Below, one piece after another: positions 21,418 to 30,832 of a DNA stretch of 64,000 nucleotides (its first letter is position 1; the number at the start of each line of letters is the position of its first letter). Below the pieces are notes generated by a model. It did not search any database. It had not been told where the DNA came from and worked only from the letters and a program-made list of their open reading frames with translations. Made by a program: the position numbers and the translations under genes. This stretch comes from Prorocentrum cordatum (Eukaryota > Sar > Dinophyceae > Prorocentrales > Prorocentraceae), in the NCBI GenBank assembly GCA_963575745.1, contig CAUYUJ010000891.1, forward strand, positions 698,165 to 762,164, written 5' to 3'.

Positions 21418-21580
21418 GGGCGACGAGATCTATGCATATCCACTGCTCCCGGCCAGGCCCATCCTGGGCCCAGGAGCGGTGTATATGCCTCCCTGGCCCA
21501 GCCAGGAGGGCGTATACACAGCTCTTGGGCCCAGGATTGGCCTGGCCGGGAGCAGTGGATATGTATAGATATCGTCGCCC
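21418..21580. mobile_element. Foldback element family H (163 bp)
   Basis: Nearly the whole element is an inverted repeat. The left arm starts GGGCGACGAGATCTATGCAT and the right arm ends ATGTATAGATATCGTCGCCC. Both arms share CATATCCACTGCTCCCGGCC and CTGGGCCCA. It also preserves the empty site (single CAGGA) for the family A insertion at 3215-3410. Confidence 0.85.
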
Positions 21581-21864
21581 TAAGCGAGCTAGCCAGAGTC
21601 GCTCTGCAACCACGCGACGGTCCTCCTCTTCGCTTGCACGGCTTCCCATGAATCCATCGGGCAGCATACGGTTGGTGAGTTCTTGAAGTCATGTGCCCAG
21701 GAGGTTTCAGACCCTGGAGGATTCCTTGATCTGATGGGAGCGGCGGCGGTATCCAGGGCCAACCTACGATCGGAGTTCCACAGGCTTTCAGATCCTGGAC
21801 TCCTCATCCGACGGTTCCTTATCCAATGCCCACGCCGCAAGAGTGTGCAGAGGGGGAGAAAAGG

Positions 21865-21950
21865 AGTGGAGCAGGAGGAGGAGGGAGGACGAGGAGGAGG
21901 AGGTGGAGGAGAAGGAGGAGGAGGAGGAGGAGGAGGAGGAGGAGGAAGGA
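21865..21950 (+). repeat. GGA tract
   Basis: GGA repeat directly before a spliced-leader copy. Confidence 0.9.
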
Positions 21951-21952
21951 GC

Positions 21953-21974
21953 ATCGTAGCCATTTTGGCTCAAG
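21953..21974 (+). other. Dinoflagellate spliced-leader relic
   Basis: The 22 bases differ from the conserved dinoflagellate leader at one position: they begin ATC where the leader has DCC, then read GTAGCCATTTTGGCTCAAG. Immediately downstream CCTGTAGCGTTGGCTCAG (about 21975-21992) could be an older, gapped leader copy. The leader is added to mRNAs by trans-splicing, so a genomic copy marks a reverse-transcribed mRNA that was reinserted. No protein is recognised in the following 200 bp. Confidence 0.75.
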
Positions 21975-22206
21975 CCTGTAGCGTTGGCTCAGTGGACTTT
22001 GAGTTTGTTTTGGCAAGGGGATTAGCGGCCCCACCTCGATCCTCTGTGCTTTTCTGAGTACCTGTACTGGGGCTTGCCCACTTCCTCTTTCAATCACGTT
22101 CAGGTTTGATTTTTCCCGACATCCTGAGTGGGGTTCTTGTTTTCCCAGAACACCCTCTCCTTCCCACCCACCTCCCGCTCCGTCTTCCATACAGCACAAT
22201 ATTATT

Positions 22207-22454
22207 CCTACCACACACACCATACCATACCATAGTTCCTACCACACATACCATACCATACCATACCATACCATACCACACCATACGTACCATACCGTAC
22301 CATACCATACCATGGCGTACCATAGCACACCATACCATATCACACCAATGCCACACCGTACCATACCATACCATATCTCCAGTGCCATACCATACCATAT
22401 CATACCATACCGAACCATACCATACCTACCATACCATTCCATACCACTCCATAC
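22207..22454 (+). repeat. CCATA pentanucleotide satellite
   Basis: Tandem ACCATACCAT with occasional CACA, CGTA and TATC variants. It passes directly into the 77-bp array, whose unit also starts ACCATACTA. Confidence 0.95.
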
Positions 22455-23655
22455 CGAAAACCATACTACTTACATGGTTTCGTGCCCCTCCCACACCTCC
22501 AGGGAGGCCCCGCCTGAGCGAGGAGGGTATCGGAAACCATACTATTTACATGGTTTCGTGCCCCTCCCACCCCTCCAGGGAGGCCCCGCCTGAGCGAGGA
22601 GGGTATCGGAAACCATACTATTTACATGGTTTCGTGCCCCTCCCACACCTCCAGGGAGGCCCCGCCTGAGCGAGGAGGGTATCGGAAAACCATACTATTT
22701 ACATGGTTTCGTGCCCCTCCCACCCTCCAGGGAGGCCCCGCCTGAGCGAGGAGGGTATCGGAAAACCATACTATTTACATGGTTTCGTGCCCCTCCCACC
22801 CCTCCAGGGAGGCCCCGCCTGAGCGAGGAGGGTATCCGAAAACCATACTATTTACATGGTTTCGTGCCCCATCCCACCTCTCCAGGGAGGCAAAACCATA
22901 CTATTTACATGGTTTCGTGCCCCTCCCACCCTCCAGGGAGGCCCCGCCTGAGCGAGGAGGGTATCCGAAAACCATACTATTTACATGGTTTCGTGCCCCT
23001 CCCACCTCTCCAGGGAGGCCCCGCCTGAGCGAGGAGGGTATCCGAAAACCATACTATTTACATGGTTTCGTGCCCCTCCCACCCCTCCAGGGAGGCCCCG
23101 CCTGAGCGAGGAGGGTATCCGAACACCATACTATTTACATGGTTTCGTGCCCCTCCCACCTCTCCAGGGAGGCCCCGCCTGAGCGAGGAGGGTATCGGAA
23201 TACCATACTATTTACATGGTTTCGTGCCCCTCCCACCCCTCCAGGGAGGCCCCGCCTGAGCGAGGAGGGTATCGGAAACCATACTATTTACATGGTTTCG
23301 TGCCCCTCCCACCCCTCCAGGGAGGCCCCGCCTGAGCGAGGAGGGTATCGGAAACCATACTATTTACATGGTTTCGTGCCCCTCCCACCCCTCCAGGGAG
23401 GCCCCGCCTGAGCGAGGAGGGTATCGGAAAACCATACTATTTACATGGTTTCGTGCCCCTCCCACCCCTCCAGGGAGGCCCCGCCTGAGCGAGGAGGGTA
23501 TCCGAAAACCATACTATTTACATGGTTTCGTGCCCCTCCCACCCCTGCAGGGAGGCCCAGCCTGAGCGAGGAGGGTATCGGAAAACAATACTATTTACAT
23601 GGTTTCGTGCCCCTCCCGCCCCTCCAGAGAGGCCCCGCCTGAGCGAGGAGGGCAT
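22455..23655 (+). repeat. 77-bp satellite B, 16 copies
   Basis: Sixteen copies of a unit reading AAACCATACTATTTACATGG, TTTCGTGCCCCTCCCACC, CCTCCAGGGAGGCCCCGCC and TGAGCGAGGAGGGTATCGG. Copies are more than 90% alike by eye; one (about 22892) is truncated. Each unit has two small dyads: AAACCAT/ATGGTTT around an 8-9 base loop, and CCTCC-AG-GGAGG. All three frames are open in places but encode only the repeat. Confidence 0.97.
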
Positions 23656-23733
23656 CAAGAAAATGGGTCCCACGAAACCGTTAATCTCTTTATGTGGGGA
23701 ACTCCGTTAGCATAATCTCTGTACACGTGTGCG

Positions 23734-24342
23734 ATGGCTCCAGGTTCTTCTCCTCTTGCTCCTGGCGGCTGGGTTTACAATCCATGGACGCGGCAGGGAG
23801 GAGAGCACGATGAGTCCTCGCACACCAGCCCGTCATCGAAGACTGCTTGTTCGTACTGCGGTCGCAGACGCATGCTTTCACATTACACGTGGTGCAAGAA
23901 TTTCTACTCCGCCCTCCCCAAGGTGCAGTGTGTGTCCGAGCGCCCTCCCAGTGGTGCCTCGTCCCGTACGCCCTATGCTTCTGTTGAAGAAGAGGTCGAT
24001 GCGCTGGTCGCTTACGGTGGTAACCAGAGCCGTGGGGACAAAGGAGGCAAGCTGGGACGCAAAGGCAAAAAGGGCAAGGGCAAGGGCTTCGAGTCTCCGC
24101 TTGCTGGTGGAGGCGCTGGCGGCGCGGATGAGACGTCAGGCGCGCTCCCGCCTGGCCCAGTCCCTCTTCTGTCATCCGCAGAGGCCAAGCAGCTCTCCGA
24201 GTTGCACGCCAAGGCGGGTGATGACCGGCTTGCCAATAAGTACCGCACCCTCGCCTTCTCTCTGGACAGGGCTGAGAAAGCCCCTGCTCCTTCGTTGTGC
24301 AGGGAGGAGGATGCGCGGTTTTCGAGCGACTCTTCGGACTGA
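23734..24342 (+). CDS. Small zinc-finger protein, unknown function
   Basis: A 202-residue open frame from ATG 23734 to TGA 24340-24342. Near the N terminus is a C2HC-type cluster C39-x2-C42-x7-H50-x3-C54 within ACSYCGRRRMLSHYTWC, then VEEEVDALVAYGG (84-96) and a very basic Gly/Lys segment KLGRKGKKGKGKGF (106-119). The C-terminal half has a helix-like SSAEAKQLSELHAKAGDDRL (147-166) and an acidic Ser/Asp end. The layout (zinc cluster plus basic stretch) suggests nucleic-acid binding, for example a retroelement gag-like or RNA-binding protein, but no family is recognised. Codon use is typical GC-ending. It lies 80 bp beyond satellite B, and an A8 run (24422-24429) follows 80 bp after the stop. 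A slightly different ATG frame at 23729 is judged a shadow. Confidence 0.55.
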   Translation: MAPGSSPLAPGGWVYNPWTRQGGEHDESSHTSPSSKTACSYCGRRRMLSHYTWCKNFYSALPKVQCVSERPPSGASSRTPYASVEEEVDALVAYGGNQSRGDKGGKLGRKGKKGKGKGFESPLAGGGAGGADETSGALPPGPVPLLSSAEAKQLSELHAKAGDDRLANKYRTLAFSLDRAEKAPAPSLCREEDARFSSDSSD

Positions 24343-24419
24343 TTTTGATCGGTGGGCTGACAGAGGCGCATCGCTCTGTCGGTCTTTAAACCCTCCTGAG
24401 ACCATGGCCGTCGATGGCA

Positions 24420-24945
24420 ACCAAAAAAAAGAGAAAGGAGCAGGAGTGCGATGGAGGGAGGCATGCTACGTGCGAGGTCGGAGGATGAAGGAGTAGGAGG
24501 AGGAGGAGGAGGAGGAGGAGGAGGAGGGGAGGAGAGAGGAGGAGGAGGGGAGGGAGAGGAGGAGGAGGAGGAGGAGGAGGAGGAGGAGGAGGAGGAGGAG
24601 GAGGAGGAGAGGAGGAGGAGGAGGAGGGAGGAAGGGGGATGAAGGAGGAGGAAGGAGGAGGAAGGAGGGAGGAGGAGGAGGAGGAGCAAGGAACAGGAGT
24701 ACGCAGGAGGGAGGTCTGCTACGTGCGAGGTCGGAGGAGGAGGGAGGAGGAGGAGGGAGGGAGAGGAGAGGAGGAGGAGGGAGGAGGAGGAGGAGGAGGA
24801 GGAGGAGGAGGAGGAGGAGGAGGAGGAGGAGGAGGAGGAGGAGGAGGAGGAGGAGGAGGGAGGAGGAAGGAGGGAGGAAGGAGGAGGAGCGAGGACGGAG
24901 GAGCGTGAGGAGAAGGAGGAGGACGAGGAGGAGGAGGAGGAGGAC
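24420..24945 (+). repeat. Long GGA tract with an internal duplicated block
   Basis: About 500 bp of GGA. A non-GGA block with CTACGTGCGAGGTCGGAGGA occurs at about 24464 and again at 24718, so the tract grew by segmental duplication as well as slippage. Confidence 0.9.
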
Positions 24946-25285
24946 CAGTGCAAACCCGAGACGCTGCAGTGCCCTCGCCGTGTCGAATACCCAGGCGCCC
25001 CCCGCCTAGCACCGGCGCGGCTGTGGGCCGCCTGGCTGCAGGGGGGGCACCTCGGGGGGCTGGCAGGCCCGGCCGCCCCATCGGCGAGCCCCGCTGGCCG
25101 TAGCAGAGCGGCCTCGGGTGATGGGCAAATTGACCACCACCGCGATCATATGTAGGACGGGGGAGAAGGGGGGATAAGGAGGTTTTCCTCCTCCTGCCCC
25201 TCCTCCTCCTCCTTCCCCTCCTGCCCCTCCTCCTCCTCCTCCTCCTCCTCCTCCTCCTCCTCCTCCTCCTACTCCTCCTCCTCCT
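24946..25285 (+). repeat. GC-rich spacer and CCT tract ending at a spliced leader
   Basis: No gene in 24946-25190. A CCT tract at 25190-25285 runs directly into the leader copy and could serve as the pyrimidine tract of a trans-splice acceptor. Confidence 0.7.
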
Positions 25286-25307
25286 TCCGTAGCCATTTTG
25301 GCTCAAG
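25286..25307 (+). other. Dinoflagellate spliced-leader copy, perfect match
   Basis: Reads TCC followed by GTAGCCATTTTGGCTCAAG, identical to the 22-base dinoflagellate leader (T at the variable first base). An ATG follows at 25313, and the LINE ORF1-like frame opens 400 bp downstream. The simplest reading is the 5' end of a reverse-transcribed, trans-spliced mRNA. A functional SL RNA gene is unlikely because no GT donor follows the leader (it continues TCACC). Confidence 0.85.
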
Positions 25308-25707
25308 TCACCATGTCGCGCTGCGGCCGCATGGAGACCTCTGAGCCGAGGCCAGACCCCAACTGTTTCCAGCCACCACCAGGGGTGAGCTGGCACCCAA
25401 GCGTTCTGCCGCCACTCTCAGGGGCTTGCGGCCGCCCATTCCTGCTCATTGTACTGGCATTGCAGGCTGCCATCCATATCGCGCTGTCGTGCGCCCCGAC
25501 TTCCGTCGCAGTGCACCAGCTGGACCTCGGCCTGGTTGACGTCGCCGTCGTCCACCTCCATAACCCGCTGGACGTCGACCCGCTCGTTCCCCAACTGCTG
25601 CAGCTGCCACGTGGTGGCTCCGCGAAGGCCCTGGAGTCTGGCGGTCTCGCCCTCAACTTCCTGAAGCAGAGCAGCAGTGTGTTCGACGGCAGCCCAGAGT
25701 CTCAACC
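25308..25707. other. Leader-to-ORF1 interval of the LINE, frame unclear
   Basis: A plus frame from ATG 25313 is open through this interval. A minus frame (25418-25714) gives a coiled-coil-like sequence (LLQEVEGETARLQGL). Only one can be real. The leader favours plus; the protein-like look favours minus, which would imply an inverted fragment. Confidence 0.35.
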
Positions 25708-27166
25708 ATGTCATCTTCCAGCGAAGAACGTTCTACCTCCCGCCTTGCCCCATCTGCTAGCCGAAGAAGGAAAGACCGCCGACGAGAACGTGAACGACAC
25801 GACCAAGATCGCGCTGCACGAGCTCACCCAGACCGTGCTGATAAAAATGGCCGAGCAGCTGCAGGGCGTGCCACCCTGGTCCCGCTCGGCGACGCCGTCC
25901 TCGCTACTCAGGCAGCGCCACGCTCAGGGCGCGCATCTGGACATGCCGCTCGCTCTTGTCGCTCCTCAGCTCGAGCACACCAACAGCCGCCCCACTTCGC
26001 CATGGACGCTGGAGAAGAGGAAGCTGCAGACCCAGCACGTGCCGCCGTCGCCGTCAATGCACGCCAATTTCAAGCTGGTGAAGGGACCGGGCCGCCGTCG
26101 CAACTTCCAGGTGAAGCACTACGCCACGACCCTCTCGCTGCTGCTGACCCATGGCGTGCTGGAGGCGCAGCAGCCGCTGGAGGAGCAACCGCCGTCGGAG
26201 CCGCCGCCGATACCGATACCGCCACGCCAGGCGATCCCGTTCGCCTCCCAGGTCTGGACCCAGAACGCGACAAATCTCTTCAAGATCTCATACAAGCTCA
26301 AGTCGCACACGCTGCCAGTACATTCCAAGCTCAAGCCAACCAACTGCTCAATGATTCACGCGAAAGCTTTCGCCAACTTCTCGCACAGCAAGTCCAGGCT
26401 ACCGAACGACGAGTCGACACCCTTCATGACGTCGTCGCCCGCACTCGTAGAAAACAAGACCGTCAAGCAGATGAACAGAAGAAGATGTGTCTGCAGATCG
26501 ACCAGATGCGAGATACCCTCGCGCTCGCCGAGGCCCAGGCGCCGATCGCGGACCTCGCCAAGCTCGCCGACTGGGGCCGCGAGATCGACCCCACGATCTT
26601 CACCATCGGGGCACAGCGGTTCATCGCGCCCGACGCGCTCCTCAACGACCTACAGGAGTGGACCGCCTCCGCCAACCTGGGCCCCGACGCCGTCGAACTT
26701 CACGGAGACGAACCTGCGCGCAGATTTGTGCTACAAGTCAGAGGTGGGCGCGACGTGGCCACCCCGCGCGCGCTGGCGCTCGCGCGTGCCCTACGCGACG
26801 CTGGAGGCAGATGGAAGCGCTTCACCTCCGTCGACACCTCGGGCACGCCAACGGACATCTACCTCAACCCTGACAAGTCGCCTAAGCAGATGCGCACCGA
26901 GATCCAATGCAAGAAACTCCTCCAGCTCCTCCAACACCGACATCCTCGAAAGTCAGGGAGAGCATACCGAGCCAAAGGGCGAGATCCACTGCAACGCCAT
27001 GCCCGTCGCGCGCCTCGACGTCAAGGGCCAAGCCGACCCCGCCATCCTGGAGTGGAACGAGAAGGCGTTCGAGCTCGCCACCTTCCGCGACCTTGAGCGC
27101 GGCGCCATCCCCACGTCGTTCCAGGCGCTCTTCGCGGACACAGCGGTGGCCACGTGGCGTGTTTAG
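25708..27166 (+). pseudogene. LINE ORF1-like protein with frameshift
   Basis: The frame beginning at ATG 25708 is convincing from about 26250: a long coiled coil (ERDKSLQDLIQAQVAHAAS through KKMCLQIDQMRDTLALAEAQ, about residues 180-280), then FTIGAQRFIAPDALLNDLQEW and an RRM-like stretch (RRFVLQVRGGRD, ALARALRDAGGRWKRF, YLNPDKSPKQMRTEIQCKKL). Near 26945-26975 the protein-like reading moves to the next frame (IHCNAMPVARLDVKG, ILEWNEKAFELATF) and ends at TAG 27164-27166, so one indel separates the two parts. Upstream of 26200 both frames have protein-like pieces. LINE ORF1 proteins bind the element RNA. The copy is probably inactive. Confidence 0.6.
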
Positions 27167-27172
27167 CCATGT

Positions 27173-29230
27173 TTGGGCGGTCTGGCGCCGGGACGGTCGC
27201 CTTGCACGGCGCTTGCAATCCGCCACCGAGCTTGGCGCCGAGTTCCTCATCAACGACGTCACATCGCGCTCACGGATGCTGCCGAGTTCACTATGAAGTC
27301 TGCCGCGCTGCACCGTGACTTCGAGGCCCAGCAGTACATCGTCGAGCACATGCCCAGCCATCCCATTATCGACGCCGGCGCGCCCGCCAAGCCGCACATC
27401 AGAGACTTTCTGCTCCGCGCGGCGCCTTCCGCGCCTGGGCCCGACCTCTTGCCGCGCCGCGCCCAGCTCGCCGCGGGCGCACCCCTGGACCTTCTGGAGG
27501 GCCTTGCCTGGCACCTCTGCTCCAACCCTGACTTCATCCACGACCTGAACGACTCTGACTTCGCGTCCCTGCCGAAGGGGGACACCCTCACAGGCGAGCT
27601 CACCACGGACCACCTCCCTGAGGACACATGCCCGCGGCCCCTCAAGTACACAGATATCAAGGCCATCGCAGGCGCGGCCAACTTCCTCACCAAATCCGCC
27701 GTGGCAGAGCGGACTTATTACCCGCAGCGAGGCCTTGTCGCGGGCCGCAATCTCACCAAGTACATCGTCAACCTCGACGCCGAGATGCGCCGCGCTGGAG
27801 TTCAACCAGAGGCCGACAAGCACAAGCCCGTCTTGACCAGCTTCGACCTCGCGGCTGCGCCTCCGTCGCTCGGCAGCGTCTGGCTCTTCGCGTCGCTGGA
27901 GCGCTGCGGCGCCCCTGAGGGCCTGATGGGCCTCTCTCGCCAGCTGTGCCGCGCCCACAACAGCTTCCTCAAAGTTGATGGCGTTCGTCACTTCATGTTC
28001 CCGATCGAGTTTGGCGCGGCCCAGGGTTGCCCTGTGAGCGGCTCGGCATGGGCGTTCGCCATGGACCCGCTCGTTCGCCACGCCGCCTCTCTCGTCAAGA
28101 CCGTCGACGGCATGCATGTCTACGACAAGCGCTACCTGGGCGGCTGCGCCGAGGACGCTGGCCCCCTCGCGCTCTCGTTCGACACGCTGCGCGCCGACAG
28201 CGAGCCCTTTGCCGCCGCTCAGGAGCTTGCGCTCCTCCCCATGAAGCCTCGCAAGTGGGTCGTCGTCCCGCTTTGGGCGAATACCTTTCAGCTCATGCAG
28301 AGTGGCAGTGTTGCCACCGTTCGCCTTCGCAATACCCCAGTCGTTTCAACGCTCAGCTATGTCTTGCAGTTCGTTCCGCTCGATCAGAGGATCGCCCGCA
28401 GTGAACATTGCATTATCCACAAGATGCTCTGTCTCCTGCCTAACACACTTCGCAAAGTAGATCTCATTGCCATGGCGGAATGGCGCCCGCCTCTTGTCCC
28501 GCGTTCAGCTCAGATTTCAGCCGTCGCCGCTGCCATTCGCTCAGCCACTTTCACGCTCCGTAGGGAATGGGAGCCATTCTTCACCGCCGATCCGTTTCCA
28601 GCTGCTGCCGTGGCCGCGGCGAACCGCGCAGCTGCCCGTGCAATTCGCGAGGCCCCGAGTGCTGAGCCACCGCGCCGCCCCAAGGTGCAGCGCGCGGTCG
28701 CGCTCACGCTGCAGCGGGCCTCCTTCTCATCGCCCCTCACAGTCATGCTCGAGAAGTGCATCGCAGCCTGGGGCGTTTCTCAGCCGCCTCCGCCCCCAGA
28801 GCTGGCTACGCGCCGCGCTGCTCTCACGAATGCCATGCGCACCGTCCGCCCGAACAGGCGCTGGGCGGTATATAGGACACTCGCAGGTGGATGGACGACG
28901 ACCCACCGCACGCACGTTCTCCTGCAGAAGTCGTGCGTGTTAGGGTGTCCAGCAGCGCCCGATTCATTCCCTCACTACCTCTCCTGCTCGGTCCTCCTGA
29001 GCCTCCTCTGCTCCCCCGACTCGCCCCGCCTCCGTAGCGCGCTTACACCTTGGGGCTTGGGCCCCGACGCAGCCCATCCGTCTGAGCCTGCGAACGAGCT
29101 CTCGTTAACGCGGTCGATTCAGCGGATTGCGCTCGCCATTCACTTCTTGAACAAAATGAAGCACGCCTCGCCGACCCCAGCTACGATAGCTGCAGGGTTG
29201 CGCGCCGTCAAAGCATTGCTCTGGAAGTAG
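27173..29230 (+). CDS. LINE reverse transcriptase with C-terminal zinc cluster
   Basis: A 685-residue frame ending at TAG 29228-29230. Family landmarks in order: APGPDLLP (87-94), RPLKYTDIKAIA (155-166), QRGLVAGRNL (185-194), motif A SFDLAAAPPS (223-232), motif B AQGCPVSGSAWAFAMDPL (273-290), motif C region LGGCAEDAG (312-320), then KPRKWVVVPLW. Motif C normally carries two adjacent Asp; here the first is Glu (AED), which would weaken or abolish catalysis. The C terminus has C588-x3-C592-x8-H601-x3-C605, the zinc cluster typical of LINE proteins. The enzyme copies element RNA at a nicked target. The first 30-40 residues of the frame do not look like protein; the true 5' part is in another frame, so the ATG given is only the first available. 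Long openness suggests a fairly recent copy. Confidence 0.8.
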   Translation: MGGLAPGRSPCTALAIRHRAWRRVPHQRRHIALTDAAEFTMKSAALHRDFEAQQYIVEHMPSHPIIDAGAPAKPHIRDFLLRAAPSAPGPDLLPRRAQLAAGAPLDLLEGLAWHLCSNPDFIHDLNDSDFASLPKGDTLTGELTTDHLPEDTCPRPLKYTDIKAIAGAANFLTKSAVAERTYYPQRGLVAGRNLTKYIVNLDAEMRRAGVQPEADKHKPVLTSFDLAAAPPSLGSVWLFASLERCGAPEGLMGLSRQLCRAHNSFLKVDGVRHFMFPIEFGAAQGCPVSGSAWAFAMDPLVRHAASLVKTVDGMHVYDKRYLGGCAEDAGPLALSFDTLRADSEPFAAAQELALLPMKPRKWVVVPLWANTFQLMQSGSVATVRLRNTPVVSTLSYVLQFVPLDQRIARSEHCIIHKMLCLLPNTLRKVDLIAMAEWRPPLVPRSAQISAVAAAIRSATFTLRREWEPFFTADPFPAAAVAAANRAAARAIREAPSAEPPRRPKVQRAVALTLQRASFSSPLTVMLEKCIAAWGVSQPPPPPELATRRAALTNAMRTVRPNRRWAVYRTLAGGWTTTHRTHVLLQKSCVLGCPAAPDSFPHYLSCSVLLSLLCSPDSPRLRSALTPWGLGPDAAHPSEPANELSLTRSIQRIALAIHFLNKMKHASPTPATIAAGLRAVKALLWK

Positions 29231-30739
29231 ACGCGCGGTAGACGGACAGGAGTGGACAGACTTCTTGCCCTCGTCTCGCTTCTTGCCCGCTTGCCCTCGT
29301 CTCTTCCTTTTTGGGTACGTGCACTCCTCTCCCTCCTCCTCCTCCTCCTCCTCCTCCTCCTCCTCCCCGTCCTACCTCTGGTAGTGGTGGTGGAAAAATG
29401 GGCCCATCAACCAAAGTGCGGGGGGGGGAACGCGGGAGGGGCTCGTCGAGCTCCGCGGGAGGGTCCCGGCAGGACAGTGGATGCTCGAGTAGGAGATCGG
29501 CTACAGAATTGATGCTCCCCAGACTCGAATGTGCCGTCGACTCTGCGAGAGATGCGCAGGATGCTCCCCAAATCTACGGAGCACTCGAAGCACGTTCCGC
29601 AGTTCCGACGGGAAATAATTTTGGGGGATTAGTCAATTATGTAGCCGATCCCCCAGTCGAAATGTCAGAAGGTCCTGCGGTTGGCGCCGCCGACCATGTG
29701 TGCGTCGTGGGGCACCTGGGCAAAAGTCTCTCTTGAAACGGGATATTGGAAGGATCGCATTCTGGCCCCCCCAGGCCTCCCGCGGGGGAGGGAAGGGGCT
29801 CCCCTTCGACCTACGCGGGACGTTTCTCATGCTCCCTCCCTCGAAAGGAGAGCGGGGAGGGAGCGTGCTCTGACCCGGGCCCCCCCCGCCGCCCCACACC
29901 CGGGTTTGCCGAGCTCCGCAGGAAAACTTCGGCAGGACAGTTTTTTTTGCGCGGGGCCCCCGCGCGCCCCCAGGGGGCGCTCGTCTCTTGCCAGTTTGGT
30001 CGCGACCTCGCGGCTTCTCCAAGGGAGGGGGGGAGGATCATTTGTTAGGCTGTCTGGGAGGCAGGCGCTTGGTCGTACGTAGGGCTTGGCATCGCTCGGA
30101 CGTGTAGGGACCATCCAGGAGCATGTCTGTTCACATTCCGAACAAGTGCACGCACGAACCCGAAACATACACACGCAATGGAAGTCCGAGCGATGGCGAG
30201 GGGGAGGCGGGGGAGAATCGTGTATGGGCCCGTCTGGGAGGCAGGCATTGGGTCGTGATTCTGAATCGTTGTTGTTCCGCCTCTCGGGTGGGGCTTCCTG
30301 GAAGCTTCTTGAGAGCCTCCGAGGGGCTTGTTGAGGCCCTCTCAGGGGGCCCCATGAGAGATTCCCAGGAGCCCATCGGGGGGGCATGTTATCTATGCCG
30401 CTCGGATGTTTTTTGGCCATCTCCACGGGGTCCGGGGGCAACTCGTGGGGGCCCGTTGTTACAATGTGAGGCTGTCTTGGTGCTCGGGAGAGGGAGTCCC
30501 TAGAGCCACACTGGGCCCTTTGGAGCTGCATCGGATGCCGCTTCAAGTTTGAAGCCGTGGGGAATATAACACACACTTCATGGCACCAAGTCCCTTCCCA
30601 CCATGTTACTAGTATGGTGTAGTTCGTGTTGGATGCTTGCTGCCAATCAGGCCTACAGGAAAGACAGCCGATTGAGACATCAATCTCCACTGACAGCTCT
30701 GATCATGGAATGTCATGTACTGCATACACCATTGATATC
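29231..30739. other. No gene seen; CCT tract, GC palindromic patches, direct repeats
   Basis: CCT tract at 29325-29365. Two related blocks carry GAGCTCCGCGGGAGG (about 29450) and GAGCTCCGCAGGAAA (about 29910) with CGGCAGGACAG after each. GTCTGGGAGGCAGGC occurs at about 30052 and 30230. Frames are unrecognised. Confidence 0.45.
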
Positions 30740-30832
30740 CATATATGTACACATACATACATACATACATACATACATACATACATGCATGCATGCATGC
30801 ATGCATGCATGCATGCATGCATGCATACACAC
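30740..30832 (+). repeat. CATA and CATG tetranucleotide microsatellite
   Basis: ACATACATACAT followed by GCATGCATGC repeats. Confidence 0.95.

Larger units (their letters stand above)
25286..29230 (+). mobile_element. LINE-type non-LTR retrotransposon, degenerate
   Basis: Composite of a leader copy, about 400 bp of uncertain sequence, an ORF1-like region, a short frameshifted junction and a reverse transcriptase region. The order coiled coil, RRM-like, RT, zinc cluster matches dinoflagellate LINEs. An apurinic endonuclease domain, normally before the RT, has no room: only about 330 bp separate the two regions. No poly(A) tail or target duplication is visible, so the 3' limit is set at the RT stop. 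Confidence 0.7.

Noticed and set aside
22455-23655. CRISPR-like array reading of the 77-bp satellite B
   Set aside because: Units are contiguous with no variable spacers, there are no cas genes, and the genome is eukaryotic.
24012-24953. Long Ser/Pro-rich minus frame over the GGA tract, and all similar poly-Pro, poly-Leu, poly-Gly and poly-Glu frames
   Set aside because: Products of trinucleotide tracts; no sequence outside the tract supports coding.
25286-25340. Functional spliced-leader RNA gene
   Set aside because: SL RNA genes have a GT donor right after the leader and an Sm site; here the leader is followed by TCACCATG.
25298-26900. Plus frame of 622 codons from 25298 as the LINE ORF1
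   Set aside because: Between about 26250 and 26940 the coiled-coil and RRM-like protein is in the neighbouring frame. This frame is protein-like only after about 26970 and possibly around 25740-26200.
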